Part shown: positions 8,201 to 17,326 of the stretch, piece by piece
How the letters are laid out: every line of letters starts with the position of its first letter
How positions within the stretch are numbered: the first letter of the stretch is position 1
Assembly: GCA_004151065.3 (NCBI GenBank)
Contig: NWUY0304947472.1
Span: 15,473-33,629 of the forward strand
Source: Larix sibirica
Taxonomy: Eukaryota; Streptophyta; Pinopsida; Pinales; Pinaceae
DNA length: 18,157 nt
Reading direction: 5' to 3'
Translations under genes and position numbers: made by a program
The notes under the pieces: generated by a model
Database searches by the model: none
The model's input: the letters and a program-made list of their open reading frames with translations, nothing else
Told to the model about the DNA's origin: nothing

Positions 8201-8554
8201 TGAAATAATAACTCATACTTGCGATATTGAACGATGTAAATCATGCAAAAATTTCTACATACAAAACCAAGAATAGAGACAAAGATATAAGTTAGAGACG
8301 AGGATTTAATTTGATTAGCCAAAATATTTTTGGGAGATAGTTATGGAAATGGTTGGAACAAATTTACAAATTGGAAACCTTGTTACGATCACCTCATGCT
8401 ATATAAAGAGAATCCATGCACTATATTGAATATGAGAGAGGTATACTATGTCAGAGACAATTTCAATACAATGTGATATTCAAAATATATTTGTGTTCTT
8501 ATTGAGCAATTTGAGTGTAAATGTGTTTGACTGATTGTGCTCATATTCCCAACA
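8201..8554 (+). repeat. Candidate 3' LTR (single copy in the window)
   Basis: The segment starts TGAAATAATA after the polypurine tract and ends TTCCCAACA, about 354 bp later. A TATA-like box (CTATATAAAG, 8399-8408) is followed by a purine-rich stretch, as expected for a U3/R promoter. No primer-binding sequence follows the CA, which fits a 3' LTR and not a 5' LTR. The partner LTR is absent or too diverged to see, so the boundaries are inferred. Confidence 0.5.
8399..8408 (+). promoter_or_regulatory. TATA box in the candidate LTR
   Basis: CTATATAAAG matches the plant TATA consensus and sits about 200 bp into the proposed LTR, where the U3 promoter is expected. It carries little weight on its own in AT-rich DNA. 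Confidence 0.4.
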
Positions 8555-9780
8555 ATGACAAGCTAATATACATGTCATGTCAAGCCTTGCTATACACATC
8601 ACATTACACACATGCAAATTGTAAGAGGCAGAGTTAACCCATAAGAGACACTAATGTATCTACGCTAGCAAATGTCATTGCTTCCAACATCGTAACTCTC
8701 AAATTCACTCCTTTCAAGATTAGGAGAGACATGTTACATGCATAAGGGAGTCTAATGTGATTGGTGTTATAATGTTTTAATGCTAATTGGAATCGATTGG
8801 GGTTCTTGAGGCTTGTGCTACAACATACAAATTCTTATAAAATCTAGCCATATGGTGTGTTGGAACGGAATCTCCACTGCAAATTTTTCAATATGCCTTA
8901 TGTTTTTCCTCTTTTTTACAATTAGTGATGAGATAATGAAATACAATTAATTACATTGGCACAAGGTGTACCACTTGTTTTTTCAAAAACAAAACTATTT
9001 TTCCCACTTGTACTTATTCTCTTGATAATTATTAGCCCCTGTTATAGGTAGAGACTATTGTTTTCATTTTTTTCATTATTTTCATGGAAGTACATTTAAT
9101 ATCTCAACATGTCTAAAGTGCAACTAAAGTTTTAGTTCATTATTATTATTATATTTTAATTTCTATTGGAATTTCTTTCAAACATGATTGGTACCATACC
9201 ATGAAAACGAAGATTAAAAAAATTGACCAATTTTTTTTTAAAAGTTTCCTAACATTCATGCATGGAAAGCTAGACACAGTTTCTTGTTTTTTGTTGATTT
9301 CCTTCCGATTTTTTTGCTTATTCCCTTCCAATAGCAGTTTCCACCTTTTTTTTCGATTCCCTTTTAGGATTGGAAATAGGGATTTTTTGCCCTTTTCAAA
9401 TTATGTAATAAAACTCATGTCAGTGCATCTTTAAGCAGTAATTGCATTGGTGCATACATACATCATAAGCACCAAATAAGGTTTAGCAATTCTATAATGC
9501 GATATTGGTTTTATTATTTTATTTCTTAGTCCCCAGCTATTGTGTCTAATTTTTAGTATTAATCCATACTGCACTTAATTGAGAAATTCATAGAACTATG
9601 TGATATCTAAAGTTTGAATGCATTTTCTTTATTTTTTATATTTCTTAAAATTCGAATAGGGATTTTTCTTGTATGTTATTGGTGCTATACTAGAAAAATG
9701 ACCTATTTAAAAAATATAAAAAAATACAGATGATCATGTCAATGTAGAGACCACTGGATCCTTTTGATGCTTCGAGATGT
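8555..9780. other. AT-rich non-coding stretch
   Basis: No protein or RNA gene is recognised. It contains T-rich runs (about 9060-9090, 9225-9240), an (ATT)n run near 9139-9155 and a small GGTGC/GCACC hairpin (9447-9475). The frames around 9149-9434 are low-complexity Phe/Lys/Ile artefacts on overlapping strands. Confidence 0.5.
9447..9475. repeat. TTGGTGC...GCACCAA hairpin
   Basis: Seven-base arms (9447-9453 and 9469-9475) are perfectly complementary around a 15-base loop. The GGTGC/GCACC arms echo the units of the array at 4150-5165, so this could be a stray monomer, but the match is short. Confidence 0.4.
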
Positions 9781-10171
9781 ATTCATATGTAAAAAAAATA
9801 GAAATATTTCTACTTCTAAAATTTTGCTTGCCTTGCCTTGCATTAGCCTGCTTTTTCTGCATCTTGAAAGAGCATAATCCTGTCAAGCCGTGCACCGCCA
9901 TCGCTATATACTTCAAGAAAATTCCATCCAAGAATGACCAGGGGTAGGCGCTGGTGATGAGCGGGCCGTGCAATATAGTAATGGTAGAGCCCAATAATCC
10001 GAAATTTCTAGAGTTGGGCATCATGGAGTAAAAGGCATGTCTAATCAGGAAGGAACTAGAGTGTGTATATTCCTTACTATGCTTCCCATAATTGGATCTT
10101 ACTCCATGAATGTGGACGAATTAGCAGAGATGGCAGTGGAAGCAGGGGTGATGCAGAGAGCGCTTTTCCAG
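9780..10171 (+). pseudogene. Exon-like fragment of an unidentified gene, with stops
   Basis: A plus-strand frame runs through HNPVKPCTAIAIYFKKIPSK, meets TAG at 9945-9947, continues as ALVMSGPCNIVMVEPNNPKF and LELGIM, and meets TAA at 10029-10031. A shifted frame then reads MSNQEGTRVCIFLTMLPII and SMNVDELAEMAVEAGVMQ, and ends exactly at CAG|GTAATA (10171|10172), a good splice donor. A pyrimidine-rich TTTTCTGCATCTTGAAAG just before the conserved-looking part could be an acceptor. The composition is protein-like, unlike the AT-rich surroundings. I do not recognise the family. It looks like an exon that has acquired stops, or two exons misread as one. An antisense frame over 9734-10024 is probably its shadow. 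Confidence 0.45.
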
Positions 10172-10940
10172 GTAATATTTTCCTCTTTAAGCATTTATAT
10201 TTCTTTTCAGACAATTCACAGTATTGAATTTACTAAGAAATGTGAACATTCCTAGCCATATGGTAATCGATTGAATATGTTTAAAGATATCGAACGATAA
10301 ATTTAGAGTTTCACGAAAACTGTTTGTTAAAATTTGAGGTTGTTTAGTAACTTTGCTACTGAAAATTTAAATTCTCTTAAATTTGTACAGTGAAAATTGC
10401 TTTCTGTAAAATTTAAGGTTCAATTTAACTTTCTTTAATTTTAATTATTTGAAGCTGATTGAAATGCCTTAGATATTTCTATTCGATTGGGCTAGCAAGA
10501 TTTGTGTTGTTTCTCTAAATAATTTAATGTTTCAATGTAAATTCTTTATATTTTAAATACTTTTAAGATTGAATTGTGCACCGGTAGCTAAATTTGTGTT
10601 TAAATAGGCATTTTAAACTTAAAATTTTATTTTCTTTGCAAAGAATTTGAATATTTTAACAACAATTCAAACGAAGGGAAGAATGATAACTTATTTTTTA
10701 CACCCGAGCTTTACAGTTCCCTTGGCATTTTAAAGGAGTTTAAATGAGTTGAGGTTCAAATTCACTTCAAATTGTTGGGAAACAGATGATGACGTAGCGT
10801 GAGGAGGACTTTACCATGTCTCATTAGGTTGCAAAACCTATTTTACTTGATAAGCTACATACATAGACAATTTATGACAATGCTCACCATAACATACACA
10901 TAGATCCTCTATGTCTTTTAACTTGCTTTTATTGAAATTG

Positions 10941-11113
10941 TATTTTTAAGCATTTATTAATCAATTAAAGTAGTTTGAAGGTCATTTTATTATTTAATTA
11001 GTATTTTTAAACACTTATTATTCAATTTAAATAGATGGTTATTTCTTTATTTAAATTGTTTTTCAAGCATTTATTACTCATTTGAAGTGAGGGGTATTTC
11101 TTTATTTAAATTG
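10941..11113. repeat. Imperfect 55-61-bp tandem repeat, three units
   Basis: Units start at 10941, 11002 and 11059 and share the order TATTTTTAAGCATTTATTA-TCA-TT, then a variable G-rich portion, then TTTATTTAAATTG. A partial fourth (AATTTTTGGGAG) follows. AT-rich and non-coding. Confidence 0.65.
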
Positions 11114-11290
11114 AATTTTTGGGAGTTTACGACTTTAAATCATTGAGAGTAATTTAAGAGCATGAAATATGCAAATTAATTATAGTGTTATCGACAAGGT
11201 AGCTTTGAGATCAACATACGTATACCCATAATCATTTTCAATCGAGCTTGATGCCATGCACTATGGCTGAGTGTGATACTTATCAATGTA

Positions 11291-11318
11291 GATTTATTTT
11301 ATTTTATTTATTTATTTC
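11291..11318. repeat. ATTT/TTTA simple repeat
   Basis: A short run of TTTATTTTATTTTATTTATT type. It is a microsatellite with no function suggested. Confidence 0.7.
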
Positions 11319-11452
11319 ATGTTAAAAGAGATTATTACAACGAGCTATAAATGAAATCCCACGAACTAAGCATCAATTTCAGGCATTTCCCCATAAGCAG
11401 AGATTGACAAGTCCAAATAAAATATTATACTCCTATTGGAAGGGTGCGACAA

Positions 11453-11506
11453 ATGGCGAATAGAGATAGAGAGCTTGACAAGCCACTAATGAACAAAAGC
11501 TTTGTT
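11453..11506 (+). other. Tiny possible first exon (18 codons before GTAAGT)
   Basis: ATG at 11453 has +4/+5 GC as in plant starts and reads MANRDRELDKPLMNKSFV. It is followed by GTAAGT (11507-11512), a perfect donor hexamer, although preceded by TT and not AG. Without splicing, the frame ends after 30 codons. No second exon is identified, and a chance combination is likely. Confidence 0.15.
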
Positions 11507-11560
11507 GTAAGTTTACTTTTCAAAAGCGATATGGCTTTGCTATAAGTTTACTTTTATAAA
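11498..11560. repeat. Short direct repeat GCTTTG-TGTAAGTTTACTTTT
   Basis: GCTTTGTTGTAAGTTTAC (about 11499) and GCTTTGCTATAAGTTTAC (about 11533) repeat with two differences at 34-bp spacing, both followed by TTTT. It is a small local duplication. Confidence 0.6.
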
Positions 11561-11930
11561 TAATTAATCTATACTTGGTGTTTAATTGGTGCAAGTCCAC
11601 ATAATTAAAGTTGTCTGATATTTAAAATCAAGTACCATAAAAATGTTATGCTATGATATTGCATAAAAAGATCATGCTTCAGGATCTCTAATTCACAAGG
11701 GTGGATGTTTTCTTCAATTTCTCTAATTAAGGTCTTTAAGGCTTCAAACCTTCAAAATTTAACCTATTGCTATAAATCTAGTAAGTTTTACTTATAAAGA
11801 CAATTCTTTAATTTCTAAATTCGCCAAAGAGAGGGACTACGCTGCTCGCTGCCCTTATTTAGTATGTTATAAATTGTGCACCATGACAAGCAACGAATAA
11901 AGTGGGGTTAATGATCTTGGGTGACAGCCT

Positions 11931-12170
11931 CTCCTTGTGAAGGAGTGTTATAAGCATTATTTTAGAATGAAGTGGACATGAGTGTTGGCCCAAGCATGGT
12001 GATAAATAAGAAATCCCCTCCTTTGTAAAATGTTTCCTTGTAAGGAGTGTTGTAGGCATTTTTAAAATTTAAAAAGAGCTTCATTGTTTTTGTGTATAAG
12101 GAACTTGAAGGAGAAACGTTTGCTAGTAAAAGAGTGATGTAGGCATTTTAAAATGTAAAAAAGAGCCTAA
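11931..12170. repeat. Three-copy diverged repeat, 86-102-bp spacing
   Basis: Units at 11931, 12033 and 12119 share (T)CCTTGT-AAGGAGTGTTGTAGGCATT followed by TTAAAAT-TAAAAAGAGC. The first contains a perfect small hairpin, CTCCTT-GTG-AAGGAG (11931-11945). A minus-strand frame over 11859-12059 is made from these repeats and is not considered a gene. Confidence 0.7.
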
Positions 12171-12800
12171 CTTTGTAAGCGTATTCAATTTGGCATGAAG
12201 TTGATTGCATTGCCACTAAAGTGTTATAGCCTTTGCCAAACTGTTTTGTCAAAAAAGTATTGGTAAAGACTCAAGATCCTATTTTGTAAAAGGGTTTTTA
12301 AACCTACGATTTGCTTTTAAGAAAATGTTTGGAAACTTTTTGGTTACACAATTCAATGATGATATTCATAATAAAATCAATTTCTTTTTTCAAGGTTAAG
12401 AGAGTTTAAAGACACTTGTACTTGTTTTTGATGGTGAATGGTTTTCTTTTAGATGATTAGTTAATGGTGTTTTGTCTCTATTTTTTGACACATATTTGAT
12501 TTGGTAAACAAGCAAGCGCACCAAGTGGCAAAATGTAAATCCATTAAGAACATTTTTTTTTTTAATTAAATCAATTATTAAGTTGTAAAAATGGTGGAGT
12601 TGCAAACCTTTGTGAAAATACCAAAAATACCTGCTAAAAATATGTATAGGGAGGTCAATTGAGTCATCAAACTCAAATCATTGTAAAAGCACAATTTGGG
12701 GTGCATGATCACTAGTACCCATCACACTAAGTTTTTTGGTCGCAAATGCAAGTGCGACACTATTGCAAATTTAAAATGCGTAAACGATGAAAGTGTGTGG
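12171..12800. other. AT-rich stretch without a recognised gene
   Basis: A/T runs and short frames on both strands resemble no family. Near 12640-12740 the sequence becomes less AT-rich just before the gag-like segment and may be its degenerate upstream part. Confidence 0.4.
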
Positions 12801-13140
12801 AAAACAACAATCTAGAAATCAAACAACTATATAATTCCTTATATGATTTAGATGATTTGATTCTTAATCTTCACAATAAAATTGTTTGGAAGGATAATTT
12901 GATTGAAGCACTTCAACTAAAATTACTTCAAAATGAGCAATAGATTGAGAACATGGTCGATACAACTTGAGTCAGAAATGACCTCATACAAATGGTTGAT
13001 GTTACTTGTAACACAGATGACTTAATGTAAATGATAGATGTTACTCATGACACAAATGATCTAAAGCAAATCCTTGATGCTACTCGTGACACAAATGTTC
13101 TAATGGAAATTATTGATAAAAATACAATAAACTATGTTAG
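12800..13140 (+). pseudogene. Second gag-like coiled-coil and 13-residue-repeat copy
   Basis: The plus strand reads IKQLYNSLYDLDDLILNLHN, then KDNLIEALQLKLLQNEQ, a stop, and ENMVD. Four 13-codon repeats follow, two of them with stops: the clearest are DVTHDTNDLKQIL and DATRDTNVLMEII. The pattern parallels 6917-7140 (ILKLHDEK...MMESLKQELLEKE, then DSTCDKSDLVQKL), so the two loci are decayed members of one family. No zinc knuckle or LTR was recognised here. The function is inferred only from the better-preserved copy. Confidence 0.5.
12959..13114 (+). repeat. 39-bp (13-codon) tandem repeat, four copies
   Basis: Four abutting 39-mers, 12959-12997, 12998-13036, 13037-13075 and 13076-13114, begin GATACAACTT, GATGTTACTT, GATGTTACTC and GATGCTACTC. 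The consensus peptide is D-x-T-x-D-T-x-D-L-x-x-x-L/I. Exact 39-bp spacing with no indels, despite the stop codons, shows that the array expanded while the frame was still under coding constraint. Confidence 0.85.
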
Positions 13141-13735
13141 GATTTTATTCCACATCAACACTTTTCTTCTAATTTTTTGTTTATGAACTCGAAATACCAA
13201 TCCCATGGAAACTCCCATACACTTCCCCTCATTCCAAGGATGGTATATAGGGTAAATTAGATTCTTTAAGGCACAAGGTCAGGTCACAAATGCTCACATG
13301 GACACCAACGATTTTCAACAACAAGTTCACCATCTATTAGCTCACGAAGAGTCCAACAATTAGTTCATGCATGTCTCATCGGGGGTTTGAAATTGGGTGG
13401 GAGAGTGAAACACCTACCTCCTCATCGATCAAGCTATTGCTCCTTGACCAACACTTTTCTTCTATTTGTATGTGTTTGTTGTGAATAATCCCACATTGAT
13501 AATTTATAAGAAATTCCATAATTTGCAAGTAATGTTTATGTTATAATTACTATCTATGTACTATTGCAAACTATCTTATCATAATGAAATACTTTTTTAT
13601 GTTTGAAAATTCTTTCCATATCTTTAGTACTTGCATTGCGAGCATTTTCTATATCATAGCGTATAGGACATTTTGCTTGTGTTTCTTATATATTATGGTC
13701 ACATAGATAACTTGGCATGCTCCATCCAAGAGCGC
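13141..13735. other. No recognised gene; likely downstream remnant of the gag-like copy
   Basis: 13150-13450 has mixed composition and scattered protein-like strings but stops in every frame. 13450-13735 is AT-rich. I see no polypurine tract or LTR boundary comparable to 8190-8554. Confidence 0.4.
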
Positions 13736-13737
13736 TC

Positions 13738-13872
13738 AATAAGCACACTGCAACAATGCATTTAATGCTGCTGTTGCGGGATTATGAGCCGTTGGATCTA
13801 AACCAATGACAAATCCAACGACTCATAATCCCGCAACAACAACATTAAATGCATTATTGCGGGGTGCATATT
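13738..13872. mobile_element. Long hairpin: 55-bp arms, 15-base loop (MITE-like)
   Basis: Arms 13743-13797 and 13813-13867 are reverse complements with about six mismatches in 55. The 15-base loop is CTAAACCAATGACAA, and four more paired bases extend outward to 13738 and 13872. Core arm motifs are AATGCATTTAATG, TGTTGCGGGATTATGAG and CGTTGGAT. Most mismatches are C/T differences, so a minus-strand transcript would pair them as G-U. Size, arm length and the CCGTTGGAT motif fit a foldback or MITE-type element; a small-RNA precursor is the alternative. No clear target-site duplication was found. Confidence 0.7.
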
Positions 13873-14247
13873 TAATGCCCCCACCCAAGAAGTATGGTAT
13901 GGTAATGCAACTCATTAAAGAGCCGCTATGCCATAGATTCAAATCCCATACCTACCACAGACCCTCTAGTGGTTAGAAGTCTTTATTACATTTTCTATTC
14001 ATAATTTGCCCCACTTCACCCTAGATACAATGGTGCTATGCTACATGTTCTTGCATGCTATGTACCAATTTTTTTTAAAATCCAGGAGTTCCCCATGCTC
14101 GAAGGATAGGTATATAACCTAGACCGAGGCGAGCCTAAATTTAGATGAATTACCCCATGAAAAAGTAAGAACACCCATCTTCAACCCTCACCATGACATT
14201 TGAACCAATGACCTCGTTCTATGTAACACTCTACAAAAAGTGATAAG
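13873..14247. other. Non-coding; tRNA-like fragments at most
   Basis: AGATTCAAATCCCAT (about 13937-13951) resembles a tRNA T-arm (B box), TCTAGTGGTTAGAAGTC (about 13965) resembles an A box, and the minus strand near 14195-14215 reads GGTCATTGGTTCAAATGTC. They are in the wrong order or lack partners for a cloverleaf. They may be SINE debris. Confidence 0.3.
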
Positions 14248-14249
14248 GT

Positions 14250-14601
14250 GGTGCATGGAGTGTTAGTGAAGAATCCAAGGCTTTACGCTCCCCATATTTG
14301 TACTCGAGTTCTTTGTGACGTGGCCAACTATGTCGAACATATTCCTATGTTGACTCCTCGTCCTCCTCTTCCCTATTTTGGGATTTCATTCCACATTGCT
14401 GCTGCTTATTTCTATGTGACCGGACGCTTCCAAAGCGGTACCATCTCCCGGTATAGCAGCTTTGCTTTTTCTTGTCCTCTACCACAGTTCAAATCCGGCG
14501 TAAAGCTGAAGAGAAGGCATTCGAAGACCAGTCTGCGCCATAACTCCTCTCACAGATTCCAGTCCGGCCACTGACCGTAGCTTCCAATCGATCCAGATGG
14601 T
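14250..14601 (+). promoter_or_regulatory. Possible promoter/5' UTR and first exon ending ATG|GTGAGT
   Basis: This stretch is richer in G/C and pyrimidine-rich CT strings than its flanks. It holds a TGACGTGGC element (about 14316-14324) with the ACGT core bound by bZIP factors. It ends CCAGATG|GTGAGT: ATG at 14597-14599 is immediately followed by a consensus splice donor at 14600. First introns placed just after the start codon are common in plant genes. A 108-codon frame (14248-14574) starting at GTG has no recognisable domain and ends before the ATG, so I do not count it as the protein. No downstream exon was identified within the window. Confidence 0.3.
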
Positions 14602-16300
14602 GAGTTTTCCTTCTCAAAAACTCCGCTACAGTTTACCATTTCTTTCCTTTTTGAATTTCTATATTTGTATCAACCCCATGGCCGCTTCCTGACGACTGCA
14701 ACGTTAAGGTAAATTCCAGTAACAATAAAATGCCTACGGCGATATTATTACTTAACACACCAGGTTGTGTTTGAATGCGGAATTCACAATTGATGTACGA
14801 CATCGTTAGTGCTCCTAATGTAGAATGACTCCGTATATGCAGCCGTGAAGCCTAAACCTTTACCCACGGGGGGTTATTATCGAGGGTTTACAAATTAGGG
14901 GGTTTTATTGTCTTTCAGAATAGAATGAGAACCCGTTTTACTTACACTTTTTTCTCACATGAAAGTTTACCAATTCGTCAGGAATTTCCGTGGGCAATGC
15001 TGGCACGTTTTACAGTCTAGATAGTTTTGTTGCATTTCATATTTCACTGGGCTATAGCTGGTTTCTTGCTTTTCGTTACATGCCAAGTGAAATAGGTGAA
15101 TTTGATATCCAAAATGGGAAAACCAAGTAAGATCAATGTTAATGTGAGACAATTTTCATTTGATTTGCTTCTTGCAACCCTTAGGACTACTTTGGTAAGA
15201 ACCGATAAAATTGTCGGAAAAGCAGTCCAGTTACATGTGACCATGACACATAATAACACATGATGGGTGGGAAAGGGGGAGAGTTTGGTTTCTTTCGGCA
15301 GTGGTTTTCTGTGCTAGATAGGTATCATGTGTTGCAAAGACAGAAAGGGGGAGAATTAATGTGGAATGAAATCATAACGTAAGGATATACCACTGTAGTA
15401 AGATAGCATGCACTGTTACATATATAACAACCACACGCCAAAGATGGTCCACAAGGCATGCCATCGAGAGTGATGTTATTACTCTAGTGAGGGAGGATGT
15501 CATCACATCAACATACATGAGAGAGCTCTTTCTTCATTCTTAGGTTCATAATAATGTTACATAGTAATGATGGAATACGTTAGTAACCCCTAACCCCCAA
15601 TGTAGTTACATGATTAATCTGTCTAGATGGTTTTGAGTGTGACCAAATCTAATATAATAACTATGTATCTGATCATTCAGCAAACGTTTTTTAAGTGCTG
15701 ACTGCTCCCCGTGCAACTAAACACCAAACTGTTGAGTCTTGAAGAAGACACTTGTTTAGAGCCACGGGCAGCCTCTTCCTTCCCCATCTATGTGCTACAA
15801 GTGGTTTTTCATCTCTTCACTACAGAAAGCATGGAAAGAGCTCTAAGTATACTTAAGTAAAGCCTGCAAAAAACACCGCACATGTTCCTAATGCTTGGAG
15901 GCAAAGCTTAAGATTTTTCCTTCTTGTTTTCCTTTTTCTTTGACAAGTGATGCTTCATCATTACATGGGAAGCATTATCAACAGTCTACTCTGTGGATTC
16001 AGCCACTCATGAATAATCAACTGTTTGGAAATGGTCAATCTTACTTTTGGCTAAGCTGACATGACATGAGGGTAACTGTTCGAAAGTTTCCCAAGACTTG
16101 CACTTGGTCCCAATTGTGCCATTGGTAGTAGGGCACCTCCCCTAGATGGGAACCCTAGTGGATGTCATAACAAGCCATCATCCTTGCCATTAAACCAAGA
16201 CCCAACTAGGTTCCTTCTTACTTTTAATATATGCACTTTTGATTCTTCCCTTATGCAACTGCCAAGTGCCCTTCATGATCATTAGATTCGTTCTTCTTGA
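14602..16300. other. Intron-like or intergenic, no gene recognised
   Basis: Short frames on the minus strand (about 14967-15259) have no recognisable motifs. Two purine tracts (GGGAAAGGGGGAGAG near 15270, GAAAGGGGGAGAATTAATG near 15345) look like retroelement polypurine tracts but lack a clear LTR behind them. If the ATG|GTGAGT at 14597 is real, this would be its intron. Confidence 0.35.
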
Positions 16301-16319
16301 GTAAGTAAGTCTACATCAC

Positions 16320-16930
16320 TTATTCTACAATCCTAGGCCTTATGTCTTCACTTCTCATGATTTTTCAATGCGCTACTTTTATCATTGGTTTCTTACTTGC
16401 TCAAACCATGATTTCTTGCATAGAGTGCTTGATTCTCAAACATCACTTGCGGATTGTCAAGAAGTTGTCATCCTTTGTTCCTTTTCAGGAAGAGTTGTTA
16501 ATAAGTTTGGGATAGTAATTTTCCAAGTGTAAGAACCACATTATAGTAACTTGACAACATGCTCTTTAATAGTATAGCCATGGATTTATCTTGATGAAGT
16601 TTTGCTCCTATTCATGCAATTACCCATTCAAGAATTCAAACTATTGACATGATTTGCCACAATTTTTCCTTCTAAGTTCTAACATTTGAAACAAAATTGT
16701 TGCTTAAACATTGCCTTGAAATTATGGGCCTTTGCGCCAAATATCGTTTTCAATGACTTCCACATTTCTTTAGAAGTCTTTAGAAGATCCAAGTGATGTA
16801 TTTGCTTACATGATATGTCCCACTCAATTATTGCCTTTGTTGTCTGTTTACAACCAAACCTTCACTGCAGTAGTCAATGAAGACTTGGTGCAACTCTAGA
16901 TACAACGTCCATTATCACCTCGTCGTCCAC
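16320..16930 (-). pseudogene. Ty1-copia Gag (UBN2-type), broken
   Basis: The minus strand reads, in successive blocks, IIEWDISCK...LLKTSKEMWKSLKTIFGAK (frame open 16840-16679, ending TAG), then VANHVNSLNS, TGA, a frameshift, then GAKLHQDKSMAILLKSMLSS and YYNVVLTLGK (16608-16498, ending TAA), then ALYARNHGLSK (16428-16393). KTSKEMWxSL, H-x-NSLNS, DKxxAILLxSxxxSYxNVVxTL and ALYAR are the order and hallmarks of the UBN2 gag polyprotein region of plant Ty1-copia elements, which form the virus-like particle coat. A residual H-x4-C (16344-16327) may be the ruined zinc knuckle. At least three stops and one frameshift show it is dead. No polymerase follows to the left. Confidence 0.85.
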
Positions 16931-17310
16931 GTCTCTCGCTTCGAGGTGGTTCATGTCAATACCAAGGAGGCATCCCTAGGTGTTGCTTTTGATCTACATC
17001 CATAACATATCATGGCCTTGTAGCTTGATGTTGAATCCCAATCCAACAGGACGTGCATGAAATGTTTTCACTCCGTAGCCTAATTTCTTGTGCAATGGAG
17101 TTATGCCTCTCTAATCAAGCCTAGAAGGAGCAAATTTGATCAAGAAACTTAAAAAACTCAAAGAAGGATATATCAACGAGGGAAGGATAAATCCAACAAG
17201 ACCAGTGCGTGCCTATTAGGCTATCGAGTCAAAAGAAAAATAGGGGTCTAGGTTGAAGTGGAGGTATCCAATAGGGTGTCTAGTTAGATGAATCCTACTG
17301 GATCAACGAG
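16931..17310 (-). other. Leader and ruined 5' part of the copia gag
   Basis: Between the recognisable gag and the proposed primer-binding site the minus strand has stops in all frames. Its length (about 380 bp) suits an untranslated leader plus the degraded N-terminal codons of Gag. Confidence 0.4.
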
Positions 17311-17326
17311 TTAAGCTCCTTATCAC
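17311..17326 (-). promoter_or_regulatory. Degenerate primer-binding site candidate
   Basis: The minus strand reads ...TTCCCAACA|GTGATAAGGAGCTTAA. The plant copia primer-binding site complementary to initiator tRNA-Met is TGGTATCAGAGC, usually followed by TTA. The GAGCTTA end matches fully, while the left half is diverged. Its place directly inside a CCCAACA terminus and upstream of a copia gag supports the call. Confidence 0.4.

Larger units (their letters stand above)
6650..8554 (+). mobile_element. Decayed gag-only LTR retroelement, 3' end preserved
   Basis: In order: a coiled-coil-like segment (6840-7036), 13-residue repeats (about 7060-7140), an acidic stretch, a CX2CX4HX4C zinc knuckle (7538-7579), about 600 bp without recognisable protein, a polypurine tract (8190-8200) and a TG...CA bounded 3' LTR candidate (8201-8554). 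No protease, integrase or reverse transcriptase motif is visible between the knuckle and the LTR, so the element looks gag-only or internally deleted. No 5' LTR was found. A related gag-like segment lies at 12800-13140. Confidence 0.55.
10172..11450. other. AT-rich, intron-like sequence
   Basis: No coding region is recognised after the splice-donor-like site at 10172. The sequence is rich in TTTAAATT-type strings, with the tandem repeat at 10941-11113 and an ATTT run at 11291-11318. It may be intron or intergenic DNA. No convincing partner exon was found. Confidence 0.4.

Noticed and set aside
9149-9434. Overlapping Phe/Lys-rich frames on both strands
   Set aside because: Low-complexity T-rich DNA gives open frames in both directions; nothing protein-like.
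9734-10024. 96-codon minus-strand frame starting MMPNSRNFGLLG
   Set aside because: It is longer than the plus-strand pieces, but the plus strand ends at a splice donor and has better protein texture, so this is probably the antisense shadow. A genuine minus-strand gene is not fully excluded.
13895-13990. tRNA gene: GGTATGG...CCATACC arms with TTCAAAT loop
   Set aside because: The complementary arms leave no room for a 5-bp T stem, and D and anticodon stems cannot be formed; the A-box-like motif lies after the B-box-like one.
14248-14574. 108-codon plus-strand frame
   Set aside because: It starts at GTG, which is unlikely in a eukaryote, has no domain, and ends before the better-supported ATG|GTGAGT; read as leader sequence.
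15263-15362. Two purine tracts resembling retroelement polypurine tracts
   Set aside because: No LTR-like TG...CA unit or gag/pol remnant in the right orientation could be paired with them.
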